In this document: positions 43,519 to 53,006 of the stretch, piece by piece
Position numbering within the stretch: position 1 is the first letter of the stretch
Layout of the letters: every line of letters begins with the position of its first letter
Source of the DNA: Nostoc sp. JL33
GTDB taxonomy: Bacteria; Cyanobacteriota; Cyanobacteriia; Cyanobacteriales; Nostocaceae
Assembly (NCBI RefSeq): GCF_017114985.1
Contig: NZ_JABXKP010000042.1
Coordinates: forward strand, 1-61,168
Length of the DNA stretch: 61,168 nucleotides
Direction of reading: 5' to 3'
The notes under the pieces: model-generated
Databases searched by the model: none
What the model was told of the DNA's origin: nothing
What the model saw: the letters and a program-made list of their open reading frames with translations, nothing else
Position numbers and translations under genes: made by a program

Positions 43519-44220
43519 GTGAGCATCTTCAAGGCATATAGATACTATTCTAAAACAGAAATTGAGCAGAAAGCTTATGAAGTTCTAGAGAGGATGAAGG
43601 CAGAAAATTTTACTCCGAAGTGGCCTTTTGACGCTAATTGTACTGCTGATGCTTTGGGAATAATGATTGATTGGCAAAGTATACTTCCTGATGATAAAGG
43701 AGAAATCGTAGCTAAAATAATTCCTAAAAAAGAACCAAAGATAGTACTTAACAAGAACATACAGAAATTAAAAGAAGAGGGTTTTCAAGCATCTACAATT
43801 GCTCATGAAATTGGACATTGGATACTTCATATAAATCAAGATGTAGCCAGAGGTTCTGTGGAGCAGTTAGAGCTAACCCTAAGTATTGACTCAATTGAAC
43901 AGCAATTTCTATGTCGTAATGTTAGTGAGCAGATTTATAAGAGCCGTCCTGAAACTCAGGATGACTGGCGAGAATGGCAAGCTCAGTATTTTGCTAGCTG
44001 TCTGTTAATGCCTAGAGAAATTTTGGAAGCTAAACGAAAAGGACGTGATTTAACTAATTGGCATCACCTTTATGCAATGCAAAAGGATATTGGTGTAACC
44101 ATATCTAATCTTGTTTATCGTTTGCAAGACGTTGGTTGGATTCACATTCCCAAGGGTTCTAAGCAAATATATCTCGGTAAAGCTGCACCGAATGGGCAGA
44201 CAAATTTATTTAATAGGTAA
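43519..44220 (+). CDS. ImmA/IrrE metallopeptidase, no HTH
   Basis: The 233-residue protein is alignable throughout with the C-terminal half of the previous gene: IEQKAYEVLERMKAENF, HEIGHWILH, QAQYFASCLLMPRE, LTNWHHLYAMQKDIGV and the same C-terminal LQDVGWIHIPKGSKQIYLG. It lacks the XRE and coiled-coil part. This looks like a tandem duplication. Starts at a GTG; gap 23 bp to the upstream gene, so cotranscribed. Confidence 0.88.
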   Translation: MSIFKAYRYYSKTEIEQKAYEVLERMKAENFTPKWPFDANCTADALGIMIDWQSILPDDKGEIVAKIIPKKEPKIVLNKNIQKLKEEGFQASTIAHEIGHWILHINQDVARGSVEQLELTLSIDSIEQQFLCRNVSEQIYKSRPETQDDWREWQAQYFASCLLMPREILEAKRKGRDLTNWHHLYAMQKDIGVTISNLVYRLQDVGWIHIPKGSKQIYLGKAAPNGQTNLFNR

Positions 44221-44300
44221 AGTGCGATCGCCATCATCTCCAAAACGCGATCGCACCTCACACACCACTACACTAGAAAGTAAGATGCTCAGGATAGCCT

Positions 44301-44888
44301 ATGAACGCTGCTACAGTTACCTTACCTCTTGTCCTCAAATTGAAAATTGACTTGACTGATGAGCAATTTTTCCAGATGTGTCAGAAAAACCGCGATTACC
44401 GATTTGAGCGTACAGCATCAGGGGAATTATTAATTATGCCACCTACAGGTAGTGATACTGGCAACCGTAACTTTGATATGGTTGTTGAATTAGGAATCTG
44501 GAATAAACAGACTAAATTAGGCAAAGGTTTTGACTCTTCAACTGGTTTCACATTACCCAATGGTACAGAACGTTCTCCTGATGCTTCTTGGGTAAAAATT
44601 GAGCGGTGGAATGCTTTAACCCCAGAACAACAAGAAAAATTTGCCCCAATTTGTCCTGATTTTGTAGTAGAGTTGCGTTCTCGTACTGATTCATTGAAAG
44701 AATTGCAAGATAAAATGCAGGAGTATATCGAAAATGGCGCTCAATTAGGCTGGTTAATTGATCGTAAAAACAAGCGAGTAGAAATTTATCGTCCAGGTAA
44801 AGATGTAGAGATATTAGAGAATCCTGCTAGTTTATCAGGAGAAAATGTACTACCTGGATTTGTGTTAGATTTACAGCAGATTATATAG
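44301..44888 (+). CDS. Uma2 family nuclease-like protein (DUF820)
   Basis: The 195-residue protein has the Uma2 features: YRFERTASGELLIMPPTGSD near the N-terminus, ERSPDASWVKIERW, then CPDFVVELRSRTDSL (the E-x-R/K active-site strand) and GWLIDRKNKRVEIYRPGKD. The family has a PD-(D/E)XK-like fold and is present in dozens of copies in cyanobacteria; its role is unclear. It ends the plus-strand run that starts with the XRE-ImmA gene. Confidence 0.9.
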   Translation: MNAATVTLPLVLKLKIDLTDEQFFQMCQKNRDYRFERTASGELLIMPPTGSDTGNRNFDMVVELGIWNKQTKLGKGFDSSTGFTLPNGTERSPDASWVKIERWNALTPEQQEKFAPICPDFVVELRSRTDSLKELQDKMQEYIENGAQLGWLIDRKNKRVEIYRPGKDVEILENPASLSGENVLPGFVLDLQQII

Positions 44889-45113
44889 CTTTATTAATTA
44901 AGATACACTTTCGCAACATTTCTTTTTAGCGAGATGCTTTTGCAGTATACACAAGCAACCTGTGAGTGAGTTTAAGGTAAAATTAAGGGCGTTCTAAAAT
45001 CAAAATATGATTCAGTAACGCCCTAAATTTAATTTATTAAGCCTCGACAATCCCAAGTCTAGCTACACAATTATGGTTGAAATTAGATGAGGCTTTGACA
45101 ATTGAGCAAACCA

Positions 45114-46010
45114 CTAATTAAGCAAAGGCAAAAATTTGCGAATTAACCCAATTGTCACTGCTGGTAATTCCAACTGCGGTGTTAACCCCACATCTTCTAA
45201 CTGTTGAAAAAATCGGATCGCTTGGGGATTAATTTCGGCAAGGCGGCGACCAATTGATGGCCCTGTAAATTCCGACCTTTGTCCCCAAATAATGGCGGTG
45301 GGAGTTGTTAGTTGTTGAATATAAAGAGATAAATCAAAGCATAAATCGCCACGGACAAAAGACAGTGCTGCATACTCAGCATTAGGCTGTTGGGCCGATT
45401 CTAAATAAGCATCTACAATTTCTTGGTAGACTCGATTAGGCTGGGCAAATTGCCGTTGCTCTAGGAAGCTGCGAATACCCCCACTCGTAGCTATTCCAGT
45501 GCTGTAAAGTAAACGGTCAACAAGGGGAACGCTGACTAACTGGGCAAAAAAACTACGGGAATAGTCTTCGCCAAAGTCGGAAAGTCCGGCGGGGGTAGTG
45601 AGAATTAAAGACTTGAATAAATCAGGATGAGTTGCTGCCACTCGAATTGTAAATGCTGCCGTCAAAGAAGAAGCGATCGCACTTACTGGCCCAGTACAAG
45701 TCTGCTCGAAAAACTCCCGAATCGTGGTCAAATAATCCTCAATATTATAACTTTGCGCCGGATGCTCAGACCTACCCCAACCGATTAAATCTGGCGCAAT
45801 CACCCTATATTCGGCGGCAAAAGCCGGATAAACTTTCGACCACTCATAAGCAGAAGAACCACCACCAAAACCATGCAGGAACACCAAAGTTTCCCGATCA
45901 TCTTTGGCGGTTAGATTGTCCAGCCAAGGTGACCCAGCAGCAGTATAGTATGCCATTCTACCTAGTGAGGTATTTATGGAGCGTTGTTCAAATCCTAGTG
46001 GTTGAAACAT
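45114..46010 (-). CDS. Degenerate alpha/beta-hydrolase fold protein
   Basis: From MFQPLGFEQRSINTSLGRMA the protein has 298 residues. The fold is clear (FLHGFGGGSSAYEWSKV oxyanion region, ELAxHPDLFKSLILTTPAG). The nucleophile elbow is ASSLTA rather than G-x-S-x-G, the catalytic-acid position in GQRSEF is not Asp, and the His of the usual D-x-GH-x-PQLE is replaced (VGLTPQLE). It is therefore likely a non-catalytic or altered hydrolase. The longer start at 46046 adds twelve unlikely residues. Confidence 0.8.
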   Translation of the reverse strand: MFQPLGFEQRSINTSLGRMAYYTAAGSPWLDNLTAKDDRETLVFLHGFGGGSSAYEWSKVYPAFAAEYRVIAPDLIGWGRSEHPAQSYNIEDYLTTIREFFEQTCTGPVSAIASSLTAAFTIRVAATHPDLFKSLILTTPAGLSDFGEDYSRSFFAQLVSVPLVDRLLYSTGIATSGGIRSFLEQRQFAQPNRVYQEIVDAYLESAQQPNAEYAALSFVRGDLCFDLSLYIQQLTTPTAIIWGQRSEFTGPSIGRRLAEINPQAIRFFQQLEDVGLTPQLELPAVTIGLIRKFLPLLN

Positions 46011-46507
46011 AAGTATTTTTTGTTGACTGTGGTGATTAGTTAGCACAAGTGGAAGAAGAGACTTGGGGCGCGGGGACGCAAAGAGAGTATGTGATAATTT
46101 CTTTGCGTCCCCGCGTTTCTTTAGTCACTCTGAATGCTTACGTATTTAGTTCCAACTCCCCACTCATTGTTATTATCGGCGAACCAATCACTCTAAGACT
46201 TCTCGCTACCGCCAGATTAAGTAGATATAAAATTACTGGATTCCTTGTAAAGATTTGGTGATTTTTTTTTGATCATAGAAAATAATTTAAGGTTGTAATT
46301 ACTGTTTTATAAGGGTTTTTCCTGGTAGCGACTATCAATAAGGCGTGAATCAAACATAAGTTTTTATGCTAGTCTATCAAAAAACTCATAAATAATTTTA
46401 AGCGTCAATAAGAGTCAAAAGGCTCATTTTAAGAAACTATTAATTCTACTTCTATATGTAGAAACAATAGCTTTTTATGTATAACTACTCTAATTATTCT
46501 CTAAGTA
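46011..46507. other. Intergenic stretch, nothing clear
   Basis: A 70-codon plus-strand frame at 46049 has no ribosome binding site and no domain and is probably a shadow of repeats. AT-rich promoter-like DNA precedes 46508. Confidence 0.45.
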
Positions 46508-47110
46508 ATGGTAAGGCGGGATGTCATGGTAAAGCAGGCTACTCTTCAATCAAATAAACTACCAAGGATTGAAGACGCTAAATTTGCGCTTGACAACTTT
46601 GATATACAAAACGAAATTACAGCTTCAGCTTGGCGGGGTCAGGTTGAGCCAGCTATTGATGCTGCCAGAGTGACTGCACCTACTTGTATTTGTTTAGACT
46701 TAGAAGAATTGAAGTGTTTTGAAACAGTAGAGCGCCATTATGAACGCTGGGGAGTAATTTTTCACAATTCTCTAGCAATACAGCCATCAAATCCAGCATT
46801 TCCAACCTATTCAGGGCTAACAGTTTTAATGGGAGCGCCTAAAAGCGGATTTTTAGAAGCTAGTTTCTTGCATCCGGTTAACTCGGTTAGCGCCTTTGTC
46901 ACTAGTTCGCAACGGCTAGTGCTTTCCGCCTACGATCGCGATCGGCAACTGCTCGGTCAAACTGTACTACCAAGCGCTAATCTTGCCAATTCAGATTCAG
47001 CAATTTCCCCCAATACTTTATTATCTATAACTGTGAATAACATATACAGCGTTAGCTTCTGTGCTTTTGATGGTCAATTCACCCTCGATAACTTTCGTTT
47101 TTGTCTTTAA
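46508..47110 (+). CDS. Hypothetical beta-sandwich protein
   Basis: The 200-residue protein opens with a helix-rich part (KLPRIEDAKFALDNFDIQNE) and continues with strands resembling the extracellular sandwich domain seen in cyanobacterial PEP-CTERM proteins: FLHPVNSVSAFVTSSQ, LSAYDRDRQLLGQTVLP, IYSVSFCAFDGQFTLDNFRF. No signal peptide or PEP-CTERM is present, so cytosolic location is likely. An internal ATG at 46526 could be the true start. Confidence 0.65.
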   Translation: MVRRDVMVKQATLQSNKLPRIEDAKFALDNFDIQNEITASAWRGQVEPAIDAARVTAPTCICLDLEELKCFETVERHYERWGVIFHNSLAIQPSNPAFPTYSGLTVLMGAPKSGFLEASFLHPVNSVSAFVTSSQRLVLSAYDRDRQLLGQTVLPSANLANSDSAISPNTLLSITVNNIYSVSFCAFDGQFTLDNFRFCL

Positions 47111-47292
47111 AAAGCCTTTATGCCCTTGCTCTGAGCCATCTAAAATGGTATCTTGATTTCCGCCGTGCTGTACTAGTCTACTATCCGTCCATGAAAACCG
47201 GGTATCTTGTAGTTTGGGCTTCACCCTTTCTTCATCCTTAGTAAAACTTATACAATACAATAGGTAATTTCGTAATTAAGTAGGTAAACACT

Positions 47293-48090
47293 GTGGCACA
47301 GGCTTCGTCTTCTTGGCAGCAATTGATCAACCAGATCCCCAGATGGAACTGGCCGCTGACAAAATTCAAGACCAAGGGAGCCACAAAGCAGCAAACATTT
47401 AAGCGCTTCTCTGGGCCTGGGGGCTTTCTTGGGTTCCTGACAATCGTCGTTGCCATGTTGTTGTGGAACTGGAAACTGCTATTGGCTCTCTTAATCGGCG
47501 TTGGGGTAATGGTATTGGTTTACTCAATGCAGGAGTGGGACTGGCAATTGCACTGGTCTAAGATACGTAAGTTCTTAAACAGTTCAAATCGTCGGTTAGC
47601 CTTAGCAGTCGTCAGTGGTGGTCTTGCTACAGTCAGCACTTACATGGCAGCTGCAATTTGGGTTGACTCTCACAGTCCCTGGATTGCTGCTGGTGCTATT
47701 GTGCAAGGTGTGGGAACCCTGTTAACTTTAATTTTATTGGTATGGCAAATTGTCAACTTCTATGGAAATCGAGAAGAAGACCACCTCGATCAGTTGTTGG
47801 TCAATTTAACAGAAAAAGATCCATTGAAACGGTTGATTGCCCTACGTCAACTAACTAAATTTATCAGCCGTAAGCGAGTTGATTGTTCAGTGCAGCAAGA
47901 TGTTATCGAATGCTTGCAACTCCTACTCAGTCGAGAGGAGGAAGTTGTAATCCGAGAGGCAGCTTTTAAGAGTTTACAAGCTTGCGATCGCCTCCGGTCG
48001 GTCGGAGACCATCGCCTACAACTGCTACCACCCAAAACAGCAGCAACTTTCGTACCCGTATCTACAAAAGTCAAGCACCACGTTTATTAA
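47293..48090 (+). CDS. Membrane protein with armadillo-type repeat domain
   Basis: The 265-residue GTG-started protein is a cyanobacterial membrane protein. Two TM pairs span residues ~45-75 and ~105-165 (FLGFLTIVVAMLLWNWKLLL; GAIVQGVGTLLTLILLVWQI). A C-terminal helical HEAT/armadillo-like repeat follows (DPLKRLIALRQLTKFISRKR; EEEVVIREAAFKSLQACDRL). The basic N-terminus is Gln/Ser-rich. It probably serves as a membrane-bound scaffold; no partner gene is adjacent. Confidence 0.8.
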   Translation: MAQASSSWQQLINQIPRWNWPLTKFKTKGATKQQTFKRFSGPGGFLGFLTIVVAMLLWNWKLLLALLIGVGVMVLVYSMQEWDWQLHWSKIRKFLNSSNRRLALAVVSGGLATVSTYMAAAIWVDSHSPWIAAGAIVQGVGTLLTLILLVWQIVNFYGNREEDHLDQLLVNLTEKDPLKRLIALRQLTKFISRKRVDCSVQQDVIECLQLLLSREEEVVIREAAFKSLQACDRLRSVGDHRLQLLPPKTAATFVPVSTKVKHHVY

Positions 48091-48484
48091 CTATGGCTCA
48101 AAAGCAGTACGAAAGCGAGTTTCGGGTCAACCAGGCAAGATATCTGTAAATAAATGTGGTTATTTAATATACAGTATGCCAAACTATAGCAATCCAATTT
48201 GATTCCTGAATTTACTTGCCTGACAGGGAACAGAAAACAGGAAAGAAGGGATAAATGTGTACTGAGTCTTGTTCAAAAATAAAATAGCATTCCTATATTA
48301 GTTAAACATCAAAATCCAAATTTTACTTAAAAATCAAGGGTATAACGCCCCAATTTTTACAAAATATTCCAATGTTAGATAATAATGTTATTTTTTATTG
48401 TCTGGCAAAATTTCCATACTTTTGGCGAAGCAACTTTACATAATTACTAAAAAGTCATAAACATTAATTACTTTTGTGTAGACA
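48091..48484. other. Intergenic stretch upstream of acyltransferase gene
   Basis: 394 bp of AT-rich DNA with no gene or repeat I could identify. Confidence 0.5.
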
Positions 48485-49597
48485 ATGATAAATAGGATAG
48501 AAAAAACTCTAGACAAACAGCGAGATATTAGATTTGATATCTTAAAAACTATCGCCCTGGTTTGTATTATTTTTGCCCATGTAGGGCCTGAAAATAATAT
48601 TTTATTTGACATCAGACGTTTTGATGTGCCTCTGATGGTTATTTCATCAGGAACATTATATTACTATTCAGCTAACAATAAAAATATATCTTTTTTGAAT
48701 TATTTGCAAAAAAGATTGCCTCGTCTGATTGCCCCGGTATGGTTATTTTTGACTTTTTTCTTCATTTCGGCTTATCTGATATTTCTTTTGCTAGCTAAAC
48801 CTTATCCATTTTCGTCTCCAGAAATAATTGAAACATTTCTCTTCTTAAAAGGGATTGGATATGTCTGGATTATTCGTGTATTTACTCTCGTTGCTATTTT
48901 TGCAAATCCTTTATTGAAGTTATACAAATTATGTAAGTCGGAAAATAAATTTTTAGCTTTGCTATTTTTAATATATCTGGGATACGAAATATTATTTCTT
49001 AAAATTGGTCGTTTTCACTTACACAGTCAAATCATTATACAATTGATCGATGATTACTTATTTTATCTTATTCCCTACGGATGTTTATTTGGCTTGGGCA
49101 TAGTCTTACTCCAACTGAAATTCAAAAAAATATTATTTATTTCTGGAATTTTCTTGACTATATTCTTATTATTAACTGGTTTCTATTACCGGACTCTAGG
49201 ACATTTTGTATCTACCTCAGATTTTAAATATCCACCCAGAATGTACTTTGTTTCCTATGGAATTTTTATGTCTTTGTTTGCTTTTTGTGCAATAGATAGA
49301 ATTTGTTCTAAGTATAATTTATCTAACAATAATCATGTCTTAATTAGGGGAATTATTTTTATCAGTTCATCCTCTTTATGGATATATTTGTGGCATATAT
49401 TCTTTGTTTATTATTGGCAAACCCTGGTGGTATATTTACCAAAATTTGCCACTCACTTTCTGATTGCCTTTTCAGTGGTAACTGTAGGAGCGATCGCAGT
49501 CACTTATCTACAGAAAAAAATCATTTCTGGAATAATTAGGAAAACCAAATTTGGTCAGAATAACTCGAATTTGCTTTCTATGTTGTTGTTGAAATAA
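48485..49597 (+). CDS. Acyltransferase family 3 membrane protein
   Basis: The 370-residue protein has about ten TM helices. The N-terminal RFDILKTIALVCIIFAHVGP contains the catalytic His of the Acyl_transf_3/OafA family, followed by the Arg motif DIRRFDVPLMVISSG. Late helices include LIRGIIFISSSSLWIYLWHI, with an aromatic-rich His motif. Such enzymes O-acetylate or O-acylate polysaccharides or lipids. No polysaccharide gene is adjacent. AT-rich, with poly-Ile/Phe codons. Confidence 0.85.
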   Translation: MINRIEKTLDKQRDIRFDILKTIALVCIIFAHVGPENNILFDIRRFDVPLMVISSGTLYYYSANNKNISFLNYLQKRLPRLIAPVWLFLTFFFISAYLIFLLLAKPYPFSSPEIIETFLFLKGIGYVWIIRVFTLVAIFANPLLKLYKLCKSENKFLALLFLIYLGYEILFLKIGRFHLHSQIIIQLIDDYLFYLIPYGCLFGLGIVLLQLKFKKILFISGIFLTIFLLLTGFYYRTLGHFVSTSDFKYPPRMYFVSYGIFMSLFAFCAIDRICSKYNLSNNNHVLIRGIIFISSSSLWIYLWHIFFVYYWQTLVVYLPKFATHFLIAFSVVTVGAIAVTYLQKKIISGIIRKTKFGQNNSNLLSMLLLK

Positions 49598-49609
49598 GTA
49601 GGTAGGCGT

Positions 49610-49704
49610 AATTAAATATAAGATCAAACCTCACCCTCAATCCCTCTCCTTATTAAGGAGAGGGAAGCCGGAGGCAGGGTGAGGTTTTATATTTAATTTG
49701 ATCC
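49610..49704. mobile_element. 95-bp MITE-like element related to 24791-24906
   Basis: The core hairpin TCCCTCTCCTTATTAAGGAGAGGGA is framed by AACCTCACCCT and AGGGTGAGGTT and then by AT-rich arms (ATTAAATATAA / TTATATTTAAT). No coding capacity. Confidence 0.6.
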
Positions 49705-49730
49705 ACTTACTTAATTTATATTCAGGGAAA

Positions 49731-49783
49731 CAAAACAAAATTTGTGATTTGTGATTTGCCATTTGCAAATCACAAATCACAAA
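49731..49783 (-). terminator. Terminator of ftsE (minus strand)
   Basis: A perfect 19-bp hairpin (arms built from ATTTGTG repeats; 49741-49759 with 49765-49783) sits 3 bp beyond the ftsE stop. In the minus-strand direction it is followed by TTTTGTTTTGTTT, as for a Rho-independent terminator. Confidence 0.65.
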
Positions 49784-49786
49784 TGC

Positions 49787-50533
49787 TTATTTGGGAGACA
49801 GCCGTCCATTGCGAACTTGCACTACCCGATGATTGCATCGCCGCACCAATTGTTCATCGTGGGTGGTAACAATTACTGTAGCTCCAAAGGAATTTAACTT
49901 CTGGAGAATCTGGATCACTTGCCAGGAATTATCTGGATCGAGATTTCCAGTAGGCTCATCTGCCAACAGCAGGGGTGGTGTACCAACGATCGCACGGGCA
50001 ATACTCACCCGTTGTTGCTCTCCCCCAGACAGTTGATCTGGAAAGCAGTCAGCTTTATTCAGCAAACCCACCAGTTTCAAGGTTGGTTGTAAACGTCGTT
50101 GAATTTCTTTACGAGTATACCCTTGAGCTTGCAGCACAAAAGTCACATTTTCCGCTACTGTTCGTTGGCTAATCAATTTGTAGTCTTGAAAAACAATGCC
50201 AATCCGTCGCCGCAATAATGACAAGCGATCGCCCCGTAAACCCGCGACATTACATCCATCAACAATTACTTCTCCCTGTGTAGGCAACTCCTGGCCATAC
50301 AACAGTTTCAAGAGCGTTGATTTACCAGAACCACTTGGCCCTGTGATAAACAGAAATTCTCCCTTTTTTACCTCAAGGTTCGCATTCAACAAGGCATGAC
50401 AGCCGTTAGTATAGGTCTTGGTTACAGATTGCAATTGCACCTTTGCAGTAGTATTACTACCGTGCTGTTGAGTTTTACTGTCCTGTGTAGGAACTGATTT
50501 ATCTGTCTTAACTTGAGTTGTTAATACTGGCAT
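49787..50533 (-). CDS. ftsE: FtsE-like cell-division ABC ATPase
   Basis: FtsE with FtsX activates peptidoglycan hydrolases at the septum. The 248-residue protein has Walker [11 protein letters not shown]-loop VFQDYKL, signature [14 protein letters not shown], Walker [13 protein letters not shown] and H-loop VTTHD. The FtsE hallmarks are [20 protein letters not shown] and a central [10 protein letters not shown]. An additional 30-residue Gln/Thr-rich N-terminus precedes the usual start. No ftsX is adjacent, as often in cyanobacteria, so assignment to FtsE rather than another ABC class rests on the motif pattern. Confidence 0.88.
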   Translation of the reverse strand: MPVLTTQVKTDKSVPTQDSKTQQHGSNTTAKVQLQSVTKTYTNGCHALLNANLEVKKGEFLFITGPSGSGKSTLLKLLYGQELPTQGEVIVDGCNVAGLRGDRLSLLRRRIGIVFQDYKLISQRTVAENVTFVLQAQGYTRKEIQRRLQPTLKLVGLLNKADCFPDQLSGGEQQRVSIARAIVGTPPLLLADEPTGNLDPDNSWQVIQILQKLNSFGATVIVTTHDEQLVRRCNHRVVQVRNGRLSPK

Positions 50534-50605
50534 TGTTAAATTTTCCTCATACCCACAACCAAACAGTTTGCCGGATTAAATCCCACATTCCTCTCAAAAA
50601 TAAGG

Positions 50606-50628
50606 ATTCCCAGGTTTCGCCTGGGAAT
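50606..50628. repeat. Short hairpin repeat
   Basis: ATTCCCAGG-TTTCG-CCTGGGAAT, a nine-bp perfect stem, upstream of ftsE on the opposite side. A dispersed repeat. Confidence 0.65.
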
Positions 50629-50696
50629 TTAAAATTTAACAAAGAAAATTTAAAATTTTTTGAAGGCTTTAATTTAATAATGATACAAATACCTTA

Positions 50697-50945
50697 GTAG
50701 GGGCACAGAGCAATGCTCATTGGTGTCAACTTAAAGTAGAAATCGCTTAGGGAGTTGGCTTCCACGCCCGCCCAGAAATGAATTTCGGCGGCTCATAGCC
50801 AAAGTCTACTTCAGTAGACTAAAGATTTTTCAAGTTATTTAGTAATATGAAGATTACTTGAGCTAAAAGCCAAGGAACTTCAGTTCCTTGTGGGACATGA
50901 GTTTTATGTTAAGTTGACACTTATGAGCTTTTTCTGTGCCCCTAC
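50697..50945. mobile_element. 249-bp MITE-like element
   Basis: Long imperfect terminal inverted repeats of about 37 bp (GTAGGGGCACAGA... and its complement, ending ...TCTGTGCCCCTAC) face each other. The interior carries palindromes (GTCTACTTCAGTAGAC, GGAACTTCAGTTCC) but no ORF. A solo right end is at 19895-19931. It fills half of the 500-bp gap between ftsE and the glycosyltransferase gene. Confidence 0.75.
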
Positions 50946-51035
50946 GAAAAATCTATATGTATCAAACTTTGTCTGAAATAATATAAGTAATAACACTCAA
51001 AACTCAGCACGGGCTAAACGCCCCGCTCCCCACTC

Positions 51036-51791
51036 TTAACTAATTGCACCCCTTGTTGTCAAACGATAAACAAACGCTTTCACCGCAAACGCTGGCAAAG
51101 CCAACATCCGCCGCCAACGCCAAGGTTCTTGATAAAGCCGATACAACCATTCCAAATTATTATTTCCTAACCAGGCGGGAGCACGAGTTTTAGTTCCCGA
51201 CCAAATATCAAAACTGCCACCAACGCCAATCCAAATTGCTTGAGGACACAAATGGCGGTTTTCGGCAATCCATAACTCTTGACGTGGCACTCCCAAACCG
51301 ACAAAAATCACTTGTGGCTGCAACTGAGCCAGAGTTTGTCGCAATTGTGCTTCTTCTTCTGGGGAATGGTAGCCTGAGTGAGTGCCTACTATATTCAAAT
51401 CTGGAATTTGCTGCTGCCAAAAATCTGCTGCAATTGAGGCCACTCTAGGCGCCCCTCCATAGAAAAATACCTTTGCCCCTGTCTTCTGTTGCCCAAGTTC
51501 TTGCAAAAGTTTTTCTGCTAATTCAATCCCCGGAAAACGCTGCACTTTTTGCCATAACAGCCACCGCAAATACAGAACAACCCCGGCTCCATCTGGAATC
51601 ACTAGTTCAGCATTTTTAATCACCTGAGCTAATAATTGATTTCGCTCTGCCTGCATAGTCATTTCTGCATTCAGCGTTACTACATGAGTTCCTTTGCCTG
51701 CGTCCAGGCATTCTAACAACCAGCCTGGATAGTTAGCCATCACATGAACTGGTATTCCCAACACTGAAAATGCTTGATTGCCGTTAGACAT
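51036..51791 (-). CDS. WecB/TagA/CpsF family glycosyltransferase
   Basis: The 251-residue GT26-type enzyme carries HVVTLNAEMTM, VIPDGAGVV, KVFFYGGAP, VIFVGLGVPRQELWI and GVGGSFDIWSGTKTRAPAWL. The C-terminus continues LEWLYRLYQEPWRWRRM, the membrane-association region. Family members add N-acetylmannosaminuronate or glucuronate-type sugars to lipid-linked oligosaccharides or teichoic-acid precursors. The exact substrate in cyanobacterial exopolysaccharide is unknown. Monocistronic. Confidence 0.92.
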   Translation of the reverse strand: MSNGNQAFSVLGIPVHVMANYPGWLLECLDAGKGTHVVTLNAEMTMQAERNQLLAQVIKNAELVIPDGAGVVLYLRWLLWQKVQRFPGIELAEKLLQELGQQKTGAKVFFYGGAPRVASIAADFWQQQIPDLNIVGTHSGYHSPEEEAQLRQTLAQLQPQVIFVGLGVPRQELWIAENRHLCPQAIWIGVGGSFDIWSGTKTRAPAWLGNNNLEWLYRLYQEPWRWRRMLALPAFAVKAFVYRLTTRGAIS

Positions 51792-52122
51792 AGCCTATTG
51801 TTGATTAACCATCACACCAGATTTCCTTGAATGTTAAGTTTATCAAATTTTTTTAGATTAGAACTTAGGCAGGAGAGATTCCCCATTGCCCTGCAACAAT
51901 AGAAAGCATAATGACCTAATTAGTCTTGGGCGCTTGTACTTGGACTGAACCAGTGCAAATTTTATTATTGTTAAAGTGTAATATTCACTCAGTATAAAAC
52001 GCTCAACACGCAACTCTGGTTCCGAGAACACAAGCCCCCACTATACTGTTTGCAGTTAGTGTGGGAGTATGTCACGAAACTCGACTTTACGGTTAAGGTA
52101 GTGTAACGGGCTGAAGTTGGCT
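51792..52122. other. Intergenic region upstream of the LuxR-type regulator
   Basis: 331 bp with an imperfect hairpin around 52033-52063 (CCCCCACTATACTG ... CAGTTAGTGTGGG) roughly 60 bp before the start; possible leader structure. No other feature. Confidence 0.45.
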
Positions 52123-52842
52123 ATGAGTAAAATTCGTATCGCTCTGATTGAAGATCATGACCTAACTCGTGTGGGTATTCGGACAGCACTACTGCAAAGG
52201 GATGAAATTGAAGTTGTAGGTGAAGCTGCCAATGCTGTTGAGGGACTAAAAATGTTAAAAATGGTACAACCAGATATTGCCATTGTAGATATTGGTTTAC
52301 CAGATAAGGATGGCATTGAGTTAACACGGGAGGTAAAATCTACTACTAATGGGCAGCAGCTAGTCACAAAAGTATTAATTTTGACGCTGCGGGATAACAA
52401 AGAAGCGGTGTTGGCAGCTTTTGCGGCTGGCGCAGACTCTTACTGCATGAAAGATATCAAATTCGATAATTTGCTGGAAGCAGTGCGAGTAACTTACAAT
52501 GGCAACGCCTGGATCGATCCGGCGATCGCTCGGATTGTATTACAACAAGCGCAACAAAATCCCCAAAAGTTGGAATCGACAAAAGCCGATTCCAAGACTA
52601 TTGGCTCTAACCCTGATTATGTCGAGAATCTGGAAGGAATTCAACCTTACACCCTGACAGAAAGGGAATTAGAAGTGTTACAGTTGATTGTCGAAGGTTG
52701 TAGTAATGCACTAATTGCGGAAAGACTTTACATCACTGTTGGGACTGTTAAAACTCACGTTCGCAATATTTTGAATAAGCTATGTGCCGATGACCGTACC
52801 CAAGCAGCAGTCCGCGCCTTGCGTTCTGGATTGGTTGGATAA
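52123..52842 (+). CDS. NarL/LuxR-type response regulator
   Basis: The 239-residue protein has a receiver domain (IALIEDHDLTRVGIRTALLQ; phospho-Asp in IAIVDIGLPDKDG; Lys in CMKDIK) and a C-terminal LuxR HTH (LTERELEVLQLIVEGCSNAL, then VGTVKTHVRNILNKL). It presumably activates or represses promoters after phosphorylation; the cognate kinase is not adjacent. The ATG at 52123 (MSKIRIALIED) is preferred over a TTG at 52117. Confidence 0.93.
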   Translation: MSKIRIALIEDHDLTRVGIRTALLQRDEIEVVGEAANAVEGLKMLKMVQPDIAIVDIGLPDKDGIELTREVKSTTNGQQLVTKVLILTLRDNKEAVLAAFAAGADSYCMKDIKFDNLLEAVRVTYNGNAWIDPAIARIVLQQAQQNPQKLESTKADSKTIGSNPDYVENLEGIQPYTLTERELEVLQLIVEGCSNALIAERLYITVGTVKTHVRNILNKLCADDRTQAAVRALRSGLVG

Positions 52843-53006
52843 AGTTAATTTTGGTATGGAGTAATTATTTAAGATGAACAAGAGATCACAACTTTGAGAA
52901 AGTTATACTTTCAAAGTTAATGGCAATTCTAATTTTCTGTTATTTATCAGGTGGGATAAACATCACGCTATCTCGCCATTCAAATATGTGAAAACTGAAG
53001 TCAAAT

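Noticed and set aside
46049..46261. 70-codon plus-strand frame
   Set aside because: No start signal, no domain, and its residues are typical of a shadow frame in AT-rich DNA.
46508..47110. PEP-CTERM protein
   Set aside because: The fold resembles such proteins but no signal peptide or PEP tail is present.
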